Part shown: piece by piece, positions 35,885 through 46,830 of the stretch
Layout of the letters: every line of letters starts with the position of its first letter
Position numbering within the stretch: position 1 is the stretch's first letter
From: Epiperipatus broadwayi
Lineage: Eukaryota; Onychophora; Udeonychophora; Euonychophora; Peripatidae
Length of the DNA: 64,000 nucleotides
Assembly: GCA_028023455.1 (NCBI GenBank)
Contig: JAQFVV010012498.1
Coordinates: forward strand, 872,001-936,000
Direction of reading: 5' to 3'
Made by a program: the position numbers and the translations under genes
Notes under the pieces: generated by a model
Databases searched by the model: none
What the model saw: the letters and a program-made list of their open reading frames with translations, nothing else
What the model was told of the DNA's origin: nothing

Positions 35885-36885
35885 TTCACATCTCTACTTT
35901 CTTTTTTTAATATTTATTTAACTCTTCCCATTATTCTTGTGTATATGTGAGATATTCTCTACACATTTGTCCCATTTCTTCCACAAATATAATTCTCTAT
36001 CTATAAACATTGTGTATGGAAATATCTTTATAACACAGTGCTTTTGTTCTTTCCATATTACCAATCTGTTCCAATTTTTAGAATTCAAATATTTTCAATT
36101 TTCTTTTAGTTACCTTCATTAAAAAAGAAGTCCATCCCTTTTTCCATTGAATAACTTTATTTGCTGATAATAATTCAGCATGCAAAACATATCTCTAAAC
36201 ATCAACTTGTTCAAAATTATTCTACAAATTGAATATTTGCTCTATGAAAAATATGTCACATTCATATTAATTTTTATTCAAATTTCTTTTTCCATTTTAT
36301 AGATGATCTAAATACATATATTTCATTTTTTTCAAGATAAAATATCCCTCTTTTTACCATTTTCTATTATTCTCATTAAATACTAATATCCTAGATTTTA
36401 CCTCATTAAATTTTTCTTACTTATTTCTGCACATCTCTTTAATAACAGGTCTATATCTTTTATGCTGTTTGCAACATCATTTTTTTTTTTTTTTTGGAGA
36501 ATTGCTAAGTAATGCATTTTGGTTTTTATTGTGAGAGTCCCATTCTTTTACTTCAAATGCTCAATTCTTGAAGAAAAAAAAAGTGGCAATGGATGTCTTG
36601 TTTCAACTTGATTTTACATTTCACTTCTTCCAACTATACTTTTCACAAATGAAATTTATAAACATAATTCTTATAAGGATCTTTAATTCACTTTTAGCAA
36701 TCTCAAATTCCCATATTTTCAAGATTATTTCCCAGCTTTCTTCTATTTAACATACAAGCCTTTTCTATATTCAAAAGTAACATAATTAATTTTTTTTTTT
36801 TTAATAAGTCGCTTCATTTGACTAACCATAGTCTCCTATTAATCTTCTAGATCAAAATCCATTATGAATCTTCTAACAAAATTTT
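35885..36885 (-). pseudogene. LINE remnant: RT to post-RT region, minus strand
   Basis: From high to low coordinate: KIKLKQDIHCHF (the G-x-RQG-C RT motif, about 36600), NDVANSIKDIDLLLKRCAEIS (a decayed Y-x-DD motif C neighbourhood, about 36475-36410), and RYVLHAELLSANKVI with KKGWTSF (about 36180-36120, matching GRHALDAKVWTAKEAI..GWSSF of the 3240-4370 copy). A WKKWDKCVENIS block lies near 35980. There are many stops. It belongs to the same LINE family as 3240-4370 and its right neighbour. Confidence 0.65.
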
Positions 36886-36889
36886 ATAT

Positions 36890-39345
36890 TTTATGCAATG
36901 CAATGCATTATGGCTTTCCCTTTATCAGAGACAGGAATCTCTCAGCCATTATACCCAGAGAAACCTGTTAAGCCACCTTCTCTTTTCATTCCTCACCCTA
37001 AGTTTTTATCCATATTTTTCTCCATCCCATTTCCACAACATTATCTTTGTCCATTCTATGGCCTTTATATCTAAATCCCCCTTATCTTTTTCCAAATTCA
37101 GCATAAAAAGCAAGAACCCACTTTCTGTGTAATCATTTTATTTATATTTATTTTAACTTCATTATTTGTACCCTTTCTGCTTGTATGCATTTACATTCAA
37201 TTAACAGATGCCTAATATTTTTCTTGCCTTCCTTACATAACTTGCAGACTAAATCACCCACATTCCACCATTTAGGTGTATATTCCCTTATTGCTAATGA
37301 TCCTGTTTAAGCTTAAACAGTAACTACTTTCCTTGCTATTATGATAAATTAATACACACCCAATATTCTATTTACTTATATATATACTTACACTCTTTTT
37401 ACTCTCATACTAGTTCTCCATCACTCCAACTCCCTATTTTTTTATTAATGCATCTACTCTTCTATGCTATTTTTACCTTTCAACAATTCTCCTAACACAT
37501 TCATCCCATTTTTTGTACAAGTATACTGATATAAAGTCTTTATCCAAATCTGCATACTGTACTACTTTTCTCACCCATGTTGCTGCCTGTCATTACTCAT
37601 AACCCAATTAAATACTATTTTATTCAAGTTTTTCCTACATTAGTGCAACTCAGTGCAAGCTAGAGTAATCAATAGATGAAGTCTAATTCTTGCATCAATT
37701 GATTTGGCGTGAACTGAATGGCACTACTATATGAAGACTTTTGCCTCTGTTTCAACAGCTTGTGTAAGCATATGGAATAGTGATCATGTGAATTTAGTGG
37801 TTTATCCAAGTTCTATTCATTAATATGTATGGAAAAAATTTATAAATTATCCTGGAAATTATTGCTACTGATCCTTAACTAGTTAACTTAAGTATATTTC
37901 ATTTCTAGCATTATTCTAGCTTTTTTTTTTTCTGAAAAAAAAAAAACAAAAAAAACAACAAACAATAACTAACAACCTTATTTAATCCCTATCTCCTTCT
38001 GTCAGTTTGTTTTTAACATTTTCTTTATACATGCTTTTTAATTTCACATTTTCTAAAGTGTTTATTTTTTTAAAAAGTCTATTGGTTCTAAATAAACTCA
38101 GTTGCAACTTTTACCTGACAATTTATTCTTTATAAGTTCTAAATTCGTCATTGTTCACAATTCTTTCTGATAATTAGGCCTGCTTAATTTAGACTGAATC
38201 CTTATTTCCCATCTGTCTTTATAAATCTTTCTAATAAATTTATATTCTAACCTTTCATACATCCTTCATTTTATCAAGATATAATTAGATCACTATTATA
38301 TTATTTTCTTATCACTTTTGTTATTTATCCTAGTTCTTTTTTTTAAATCTACCATTATATATTAAACAATGGATTACAAATTATACTTTACCATATAAAA
38401 TTCTTAACATACTGGTTTCTAAATTCCATTAGACCTCTTTCCTACAATAATACAGCCTTTTCATTGCCTCATTTCATCAATACAATCATTCATATAATCT
38501 GTAATAAATACTTTTCTAATTGTCTTTCTTCTACTTTCCTATGCAAACCTTTCCAAATATTTTCTTTTTTATATCTTTACCATTTATAGTAGATAAAATA
38601 TATTATTTGATATATTCGTTTTTATCCAATTTCAGTCTAATTCGCATACATTTCCCTATAATTTCTATCCTTAATATTCCTTATACCCTCTCCTTTCTGA
38701 CTTTCATCACTTTTATTTACCATCTTCCATGTAATTTTTGAAAATATGGTATTTATCTGTCTTTCTTATTGCTAAGTCATCTAAAATGGCTTTCCAGCTC
38801 ATTTTACTCATTTATATCTTTATTCCTTTGCATATTTTTAAATTTGATCTTTTTTAAAAATATTCCAGTAACCATCTATAAAAAAAAGTTCTTTTTTTTT
38901 TGCATCTTATATCATTTTATTCTTATTTACATTCCACTCCCATTTTCTTTCATAATACTGTTTATTCCATTATTATCTCCAATATTACATCTTTGTGTTT
39001 ACATGTATATGCCCCTCATCTTCTTCAATTTAATAATATTACAATTTATTTTATATTGTCTTAGTATATTCTCACAGGTATTTAAATCTCAAATTAATTT
39101 CATAACTTTGTTAAGTTTATTAGACAATCAAATTTTAGCAGTAACCCCACTTTCTCAAGCACAACTTTGTATAACATCATTTGTTCCTAACAATCCAATT
39201 ATTTGTTTTTTCTAATACCTTAATATTTAAACCCATCTAGTAAATACATTTGTCACTCTATTTTTTTTCTATTATGATTCTACATCTTCTAAATCAATTT
39301 TCTTAGTGATTGACCACTTTCCAAATTATTTTTAGTATCATCATT
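36890..39345 (-). pseudogene. Second LINE remnant of the same family, minus strand
   Basis: The 3' part (36890-37620) is clearly homologous to 3240-4000: shared nucleotide words include CAGGAATCTCTCAGC, TTTGTACCCTTTCTGCTT and ATTCAATTAACAGATGCC. Above it the minus strand reads as a strongly purine-rich, decayed RT region (ESGVTAKI.LSNKLNKVMKLI near 39150-39090; KRLYYCRKEV near 38450). It is interrupted by a hammerhead-family repeat fragment at 37620-37845. Plus-strand frames at 38520-39215 are antisense by-products rich in Phe, Leu and Ile. Confidence 0.6.
37620..37845. mobile_element. Fragment of hammerhead-bearing repeat (family 1) inside LINE
   Basis: The left part matches the minus orientation of the family (GCAACTCAGTGCAAGC, GTAATCAAT); the right part matches plus (GGCACTACTATATGAAGAC, TTTTGCCTCTGTTT, AGTGATCATGTGA, TTTAGTGG). 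The hammerhead core itself is not retained. Its position inside LINE sequence shows it inserted after that LINE. Confidence 0.55.
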
Positions 39346-39671
39346 AATATCATCATCATCTAGTGTTAATATAAAAAAACTGATCATTAAATACTACTAT
39401 TGAACAATAATTCATTAGAAACAGTATCAGACAATGAATATTTGATTTTATAATTAAAAGATGAGAAATAGTACATATAAAAATTTGTTGTAAGTGGGGA
39501 AATTGTCTATCCTGCATTTCCAAGGTGTTGTGGATTTCAAGTGTTCGTTGAGATTATCTGATTCAGCAAAATCCATGGAATATAGATAACATTTAAATGG
39601 TAGCTCATGTATAAGCTTTCACAATATGTTACTTGAGATAATTCTTAATACAAAAGGTAAATTTACAATTT

Positions 39672-40126
39672 AAATCACTAAACATCTCATGATCACCTTT
39701 TCTTATGCTTGCTCATAACTGATATTAAAACAGGCAAAACTCTCCATACAGTAGTGCCACTCAGTGCAAACCAGGGTAATCAATGGGTGCCAGAAGGCTT
39801 GCACATAAAATCCCTATCTAGTGCCTACTCATCCAATATCCCCAGACTACTTTCTGGCATTTGGCCTTCATCAGTGAGGAGCCTTGGATCTGAGAGCACT
39901 GCACCTAGATCTTAGGACAACCCTCCAGCAGCCACCTTTTATCACTACTTAACTACAAAACTATGAGAATAAAATTGAAAACCTAACAATATTTTCAATC
40001 TAAACTCATTAGCCTATATAGTCATAGAGGTCTGAACTCAGTTCAGTACCCTTACATTTTGGTATTTTTCATTCTTTAATAACCATAGCTACCAGTATCC
40101 TATTAGGCAGGATTGATATTAAACCA
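39672..40126 (-). mobile_element. Hammerhead-bearing repeat (family 1), minus unit
   Basis: A minus-strand copy of a ~430-bp repeat. It starts at AAATCACTAAACATCTC and runs to GGTATTAAACC's counterpart near 40126, where it abuts the plus-strand units. It shares long ordered words with 40127-40730 and 58953-59640 (for example AAAACAGGCAAAACTC, AGGTGGCTGCTGGAGG as complement, GATCATGTGATGTTTAGTG as complement). It is non-coding; its 68-residue plus-strand frame and the similar frame in the next copy are by-products. Confidence 0.7.
39838..39882 (-). ncRNA. Hammerhead-like core, family 1, copy 1c
   Basis: On the minus strand: CTGATGA (complement of 39868-39874), helix II GGC/GCC with a CAAAT loop, GAAA (complement of 39851-39854), GTC (complement of 39845-39847). 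Helix I pairs five bases (CCTCA with TGGGG, including one G-U). Helix III is not stable as a monomer. Confidence 0.45.
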
Positions 40127-40127
40127 C

Positions 40128-40175
40128 AACATCACTGATAAAGGCCAAAAGCCAGAAACTAGTCTGGGAATATTG
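40128..40175 (+). ncRNA. Hammerhead-like core, family 1, copy 1a (one core change)
   Basis: CTGATAA (40135-40141) differs from CTGATGA at one core base (G8 to A). GGC/GCC helix II, GAAA (40155-40158) and GTC (40162-40164) are present. Probably inactive because of the core change. Confidence 0.4.
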
Positions 40176-40572
40176 AATGAGTAGGCCTTAGATAGGAATT
40201 TTATGCATAAGCTTTCTGGCTCCATTGATTACTCTGGCTTGCATTGATTGGCACTACTGTATGGAGTGTTTTGCCTGTTTTAATAGCAGTTATGAGCAAG
40301 CATAAGATCATGTGATGTTTAGTGATTTAATACCAATCCTGCCTACTTGGATACTGGGGGGCTATGGGTATTAAAGAACCAAAGACACCAAAATATATGG
40401 GTACTAACGTGAGTTCAGGCCTATATGACTATATAGGCTAATGAGCTTAGATTGAAAATATTATTGTGTTTTCAATTTTATTCTCATAGTTTTGTAGTTA
40501 AGTAGAGATAAAAGGTGGCTGCTGGAGGGTTTAGGTCCTAAGATCTTGGTGCAATGCTCTTAGATTCAAGGC

Positions 40573-40614
40573 TCCTCACTGATGAAGGCCAAAAGCCAGA
40601 AACTAGTCTGGGAA
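40573..40614 (+). ncRNA. Hammerhead-like core, family 1, copy 1b
   Basis: CTGATGA (40579-40585), helix II GGC/GCC around CAAAA, GAAA (40599-40602), cleavage triplet GTC (40606-40608). Helix I has four consecutive pairs (CTCA with TGGG) and a further U-A after one mismatch. Helix III is only A-U and C-G with two unpaired bases, too short for a stable monomer but known to work in double-hammerhead dimers. The base pair next to the core in helix II is A/A rather than G/C, a weak point. Confidence 0.5.
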
Positions 40615-40730
40615 TAGTGGATGAGTAGGCACTAGTTAGGGATTTTATGCACAAGCCTTCTGGCATCCATTGATTACTCTGGCTTGCACTGAGTGGCACT
40701 GCTGTATGGAGAGTTTTGCCTGTTTTAAAT

Positions 40731-42171
40731 TTACAATTTACAAAACTCTTACTATTACAATGTATTTTAAAATGAACTTTCAAAGTATTTTTACCTCTTT
40801 AAAATAATTATTAAAATTAATAGTCTACGTGTACATATTTTAAAATTGCTTGATGACTAAATGATCAGTGTAATAAGAACAATAAAAAAATAGATTGTTT
40901 TTTTTCCATTTGCTTATCCATTAAAATAAACTATTGTACAGGTTGAGATTCTTTTAAAATAAAGTAGACTGACCATACAAGCTTTCTAGCCATACTATAA
41001 AATAGATATATGAAATAAATAAGAAAGAAATTAATTTCAATTTATAAAGGTTAAATGGGATCGACACAGTTAGTTAGCTTATTAATTGATGATCTCAATG
41101 CAAACAGACCTTAGGGGAAAGACATTATAAAGAAAATTGTTTTAAAGATAATTAGATGGAGAATTCAGATATCCCATTTATAATCATAAATTCATAAAAG
41201 GGTTAAGTAAAGTTATGAACAAAAATATTAGAATTTTTATTTATTTATAACATAGTAATTCTATTTTTTTTTTATCTTTCGATCAGTAAAGTACTTTTTT
41301 TTTTTTTTTACGGAAAAAAACTAAAAATAATTAATTTAATTCTGGTACTTATGACAATTAAAAAGAATTTATTTCTAATTTAGTGTTTTTTGTGTATAAA
41401 GAAAAAAAAAACAAAGTTGCATTTGGAAAAAATACTAATAAGCATGTAATTAGGAAAAACTAGATAAAAAGGATTTCTTACATATATATTTTGTAAAGAT
41501 AAAATGTTATTTTGGGTGTTAAAAAACATGTAGTTAATTAAAGCTAATTAGATGATGATAATAGAGATACCAGGATGACTGAGTTTAAGAATGGACAGTA
41601 TTGATATAAATGGGAATAGATACGAGAAGTTTTTTTTTTTTTTAATAAAGTTGTAATATCGATACAGATAAGGATGCAACAAAGTGCTTTTGAAAAGAAT
41701 CGATTAATAAGTCATCTTAGTTAGCTAAGAAATTTTATTAATATTCTAGAATTAATCTTGTCACAACAGCATTTCCAGAAATTATAAAGCTGCTAGCTTA
41801 TGAAGCAGATTATAGTCGAAAGTCTTGCTAGGGTAAAACTTATTAATGTCAAACTTGAAACTATGTAGTCTCCAGCAAATGACAATTTTAGAAATGTGTT
41901 GTTCCTACCTGCACTGAAATAGCAACAAGCAGTCTGCTGTTTTTCACCTGATTTTAGAAATTTATCCATGATGAATGCACAATCTGTGTGTATCATCATT
42001 CTCCTGTTATTAATGGAGAGGAACTCAAGAAAATATATCAGATAAAACATTGAATTTTACTGATTGTGACTGCCCATAGATCAATTATCTAAAAGAATTC
42101 AAATCTATTTCTATTTGACTAATAGTAAAATCAGAATTCTGAAAGTTTACATAATGTGAAAGACCTTCAAA
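40731..42171. other. AT-rich noncoding DNA
   Basis: No gene is supported; the 85-residue minus frame at 41793-42050 shows no known domain. Confidence 0.4.
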
Positions 42172-42216
42172 AGAGAGAGAGAGAGGGAGAGAGAGAGCGA
42201 GAGAGAGAGAGAGAGC

Positions 42217-42249
<33 letters not shown>

Positions 42250-42380
42250 CAAGAGAGAGAGAAAGCGCGAGAGAGAGAGCAAGAGAGAGAGAGCAAGAGA
42301 GAGAGCGAGAGAGAGAGAGAGCGAGAGAGAGAGAGAGAGCGAGAGCAGGAGCGAGAGAGAGCAAGAGAGAGAGAGCGAGG

Positions 42381-42411
<31 letters not shown>

Positions 42412-42524
42412 CAAGAGAGAGCGAGAGAGAGCGAAAGAGAGAGAGAGCGAGAGAGAGCGAGAGAGAAAGCGAGAGAGAGAGAGAGAGAGCGAGAGAGAGG
42501 GAGAGAGCAAGAGAGAGAGAGAGA
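42172..42524. repeat. GA-rich satellite array with GC interruptions
   Basis: A purine strand built of GAGA with regularly interspersed GAGC (units such as GAGAGAGAGC and GAGAGAGC), about 350 bp. The spacing of C is irregular, so it is a variant microsatellite, not a fixed-unit minisatellite. Long RE/RA and SL repeats read on both strands are not genes. A homopurine tract like this can form triplex (H-DNA). Confidence 0.95.
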
Positions 42525-45500
42525 TTTTATAATTTTTTCCTACTTTATATTTAACTTTTAGTATAACATATATTTATAAGTATTTATTAATTGTTTTAAT
42601 CTTTGCTATTATTAATTAGGTTTATAGATTGGTGTTAATTTAAATGTAATAATTGTGCTGTGGTGGAGTCTGTATTTCATTTAAATATATTGGAGGTATG
42701 AGTTAAATTCAGTGCAGTTAAATGATTTTTCTCCAATATGAATATATATATTGTAACCTTCTGGATAGGCACCAGAAATATTGATTGTAATTATACAGCA
42801 CTGTTTCAGTAACAGCTTATAGCATCTTACTAAAAAAAAAAAAATGAAATAACCTGAAATTTTAAAATTTTTTTATTAAGGATCTAAAACTGTGTTTGAA
42901 AGCACTTATGAATATAATTTGAAGTTTTTGATATGTTTATTCTTCTTCTTTAATGAGTAATTAATGATAGAAAGTGGGGGTGGCTTGTCACAGAAGTTGT
43001 CAGTTTGGTTTAAGTTGATTCCAGTTTGTTTTATTTGTCTGCAGAACAGCATTGAGATTTGTTTAGATGATTCTCTGGTTTATTTGCTTATAATATTTCA
43101 ATCCATAGTAGAAATAGTGCAATATGTTTGGCTCATCATCATAGAAACTGTCATTTCAGTCAGATCAGTTTAGTACCTATAGTACATTATTTGTGAATGT
43201 TCATGTATGCTTGTGCCATCTTTCAGCTTCATTTTCCATTCATATACTTCATTGTACTACCAAATATCATGTCTCATAGCAAAATATTTGATTTCATAAC
43301 CAATAGCTTGAATAACCAGCTTAGTTACATTTTAAATGAATTAATGGATCACTTGACCAGTGGATTATTAGATCACAAATATACTATTAAATATTTTATT
43401 TGCTAAAATAATTGTCATTAGTTTTATTTTTTTTACTTTAGAAATGTAAAATATTTTATTCTTAGTTCAATTTAATTTTTTTTTTTTTTTAAAGACAAAA
43501 TGATTTTTTTTATTTCTTTCCTTTTCAAAACAAAAGAATTTCTTGCATATTTTTTCTGCTAATTAATTTCAGTGCAATGGGTGGAGCAATTTTGTTTCTA
43601 GAGACCTTTGGACCTTCAAATGACCTTGGATTATTGGAAGAACAGATGCTTGGGTAATAGTCTAGGATATAAAAGGAGAATCTTTTTACAAAAAGTTGAT
43701 TTCACTTTATTTCACTTTGCTTTCTGATTTCATCATTTCTTTCTCAATAAAAGTTTTATTCATACAATTTTGATTCTACAAGTTGATTCTTCCATGACCC
43801 AAGCTTGAAAGTGAAAAACCACTATTAATTTTCTGGAAATGAAAACATAAATGACAGTAAAAACAAGGTACATCTTTCTTACTTTTTAATTGAATGGTTT
43901 AAATTCTAAAGTCATCATTTGGAATGCATATGTGTGCCTATATTATAAACTATTTAAATTTAATTTCTAATATTAAAGAAATAACAGAAATGTGTGTTTA
44001 TATTTCAAAACTATTTTACTTAAATCTTAATTCTAATATTAAAGAAGTAATTGGAATGGGTGGATTTTATTATTTTGGAAAATTTTTGTTGAACTTTTTC
44101 ATTGGACATGTCAGAGACTCTTTATTAATAATTTTTGCTAACCATAAGGGAATGAAGTTTAAATGGAAAGATGTGTGCAGATAATGTATTCTAACCTGCT
44201 TTATTGTTATTATTGACAAAATATTTACCTAACCATTCTTGTATATAGAAATAAGAAAAAAAAATGAGTGACATATAATTAATGAATTATTGACTTATCT
44301 CTAAATGTACTGATAAATGAACGGGTAGAAGAGCATAAAAATTGGATGTGAATTTCCTTTATTTTGTTCTCCTCATTTGCAGTTGATTTATTTTTTAAAA
44401 AAAAAATAATTTATCAATAAACTTATGTGAATTTAAACGGATTTCATAAACTACTTAGTTATGTGCTTTGTGAATGGCTTTTAAAAACTCAGAACAAATG
44501 CTTGAACATATCTAATGAATTAAGTAATAAATTATTGCTCTACTTATGTTGTAATAAATATTTATTGCCATAATGAAGAATTCTTGTATATAATATTGCC
44601 AGCGGTTTCATTAGCTATTGCTAAAAACTTTGAAATGCTGCTAAATTGGATCCAAATTAATATTATTTATCTCCCTGCAGGAACTTGTTATATGTTTGTC
44701 AATATTTATACTTATACCAATTATCATCATTGTTTAGTATATGACTAAGATATGTCATATACAGACTATGAATGAACTTTCATTTCAACAAAAAAAAAAA
44801 GCTTTAATGATTATTATTATTTTGTTAGCATTTCATAGATAGATAGATAGATTTAAAAATTTGTCTTATGATTTTATTTTATTATTATTATTATGTTTTT
44901 CTTCAAGAACATCTCAAAGGTATAATATGGAAAAATATTATACTGGGTAATTAGTATTATTTTAATATAATTTTTATTGTGTGCTTATATTTCTATACGC
45001 GTGTGTTAGCGATAGAAATATCCATTCACTGTTAAGGGGTGAACAGCTCGTTTTTGAAAAGAGCTCATTATGTAAAATTTATTGTTTATCATTGCATTTT
45101 CAAGAAGTTATAAAATAATTATTTCTTAATAATTGTTTTACTCAGAATTTAAAGATTTGTTGTTTATCCCAAACCAAACTTTTATTTTTAATTTTGTGCT
45201 AATGCCAAATAGACTAAAGAATTATTTTGTCTTTGCTTGCTAGAAGTTATTTTGTCTTGCTTCTTTAATAATAATTAGTATATTTCCAAGTTAAAATATT
45301 ATACTTGTCAGAAATGAGAGATTTATTCATTATTACTTTTATAATTTATTAATTAATGTCATTATAATATTTCTTTATCAAAAATGATTTGAAATTGTTT
45401 GTGCATTATTATGCTTTTATATGTGTGTCTGTTATTTAATTTAGCTATAATAATGTTTGAATTGAAAGTAGAAATAATTTAATTCCCATCGGTTTCGATG

Positions 45501-45610
45501 ATGAAATGTGCCAAGAGAGGTGGAAAGTTTAGAGATTTATTTAAGTGTGAATTTATTATTTCTTTATTATGCTTAGATTGAAATGTATTTAGTGGCTATG
45601 CAGAATGAAA
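42525..45610. other. AT-rich noncoding DNA
   Basis: Includes a short (ATAG)n near 44836-44851 and (ATT)n near 44811-44892. Frames at 42964-44184 have no recognisable domain. Confidence 0.4.
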
Positions 45611-45760
45611 TTATTTATGTTATATAGTATATTGTCAGGGATGGAGATAAGCTCTCCCTTAATTTATTTGAGTATTTGACATGAGTGGATTATATAGTAT
45701 ATTGTCTGGGATTGAGAAAGCTCTCCCTTAGCTTGTTGAAATATTTGTTAGGAGTAGATT
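45611..45760. repeat. 70-bp direct repeat, two copies
   Basis: TATATAGTATATTGTCAGGG (45621) recurs at 45691 with one change; both are followed by GAGAAAGCTCTCCCTTA-type sequence. Tandem period 70 bp. Confidence 0.75.
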
Positions 45761-46449
45761 ATATCCTCCAGATTAAGTAGTTGTATTTTATGAATTATAG
45801 TATGAGAAGCCAAGTAGTGTATTTCCCTTATTTTCTTGGTGATGAGACCATGTCCACACCAGTTTGTTTTAAGTCTCAGAAATTAGACTTGGGAGCTATT
45901 GTGTATTGTTATTTAAATGATTAGAGTTATGAAAGTCTTTTATCCCTCATGTGCCCTATGGAATGTTTTTCATCATTTATTCATAGCCAAGTGTAAGATA
46001 ATTTGCTGATAAAAAAGGAAAATAAAGGTAGAATTGATTTTTTCTCACAGAACAGCTGAAGTAGAATTAGTATTAAAGCTTGGTTGGCCATTGTCATCAT
46101 CCGTATTATGATATTTATCCCAATTTCATAAGTAAACTGATTGGATTTAGTTATATTAATTATTTTGTAACATATTGCAAAATTCAGACACATGCATAAA
46201 ATAGTATTAATTTGGAAGGTATGGAAAAATCCATCATTATTATGTAATTTTCAATTATTGTTTCAAATCATATCATATTAATTATTTAGATTTTATACCA
46301 TCAACTCTCATAATGTTTCATCCTCATTTGAATGAGCAAGCAAGAGAAAACAAAGTGTAGCTAATTAATAGGATTATTCATTTATTTTGTAAAGTATAGT
46401 TTGACCTCTTACTCTTAGATTTAAACCCCTTTTATATTATTTTGATGTG

Positions 46450-46830
46450 CATTTGAAGTAAAATGCCAAGAACTTTAGTTTTACTTTATAATTTTAATGC
46501 CAGTGTTTAACAGAGTTTTATTTTTCATGAGCATATCAGAAGTGATTGATAGCTTGAGTGTATTGAAAATAAAATACCAAATATAGAATAATTTTATATT
46601 TAATTATCTTAGTGTAGTATTATAATGTTTCTGTGTCATATGTTTATCAGAATTGACTGATAGCTTGAGCAAATTTTGCAAGTAAAATATCAAGAAGTTT
46701 AGTTTGTGTTATTATTTTAGTACTAGCATTATAATGTTTCTTTAATAAGTCTATCAGAATGCACTGATAGCTGGCATATGTTAAAATAAAATACAGAAAG
46801 TTATCTTTATGTTATTTGTTCTTATGTAGA
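46450..46830. repeat. Degenerate tandem repeat, ~105-113 bp, about 3.3 copies
   Basis: The landmark AAAATGCCAAG/AAAATACCAA/AAAATATCAAG/AAAATACAG occurs at 46460, 46571, 46684 and 46788. ATTATAATGTTTCT and a TATCAGAATGCACTGATAGCT-type inverted block recur once per unit. It is an old minisatellite with a small conserved hairpin (TATCAG...CTGATA) in each unit. Confidence 0.75.

Larger units (their letters stand above)
40127..40730 (+). mobile_element. Tandem dimer of hammerhead-bearing repeat (family 1)
   Basis: One full unit and part of a second, direct head-to-tail; the two hammerhead-like cores (CTGATAA 40135, CTGATGA 40579) are 444 bp apart. It is preceded by an inverted unit (39672-40126), giving a head-to-head arrangement. 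No ORF is seen. A small tandem repeat with a self-cleaving core in each unit is the design of retrozymes and of Penelope-like terminal repeats. Without an RT in this repeat I favour a non-autonomous element. Confidence 0.65.

Noticed and set aside
38520-39215. Plus-strand hydrophobic frames (73 and 148 residues) resembling membrane proteins
   Set aside because: They are antisense to the purine-rich minus-strand LINE remnant; the Phe/Leu/Ile bias comes from the pyrimidine-rich strand.
42085-42554. Long Ser/Leu-rich and Arg/Glu-rich frames on both strands
   Set aside because: Translation of the GA array.
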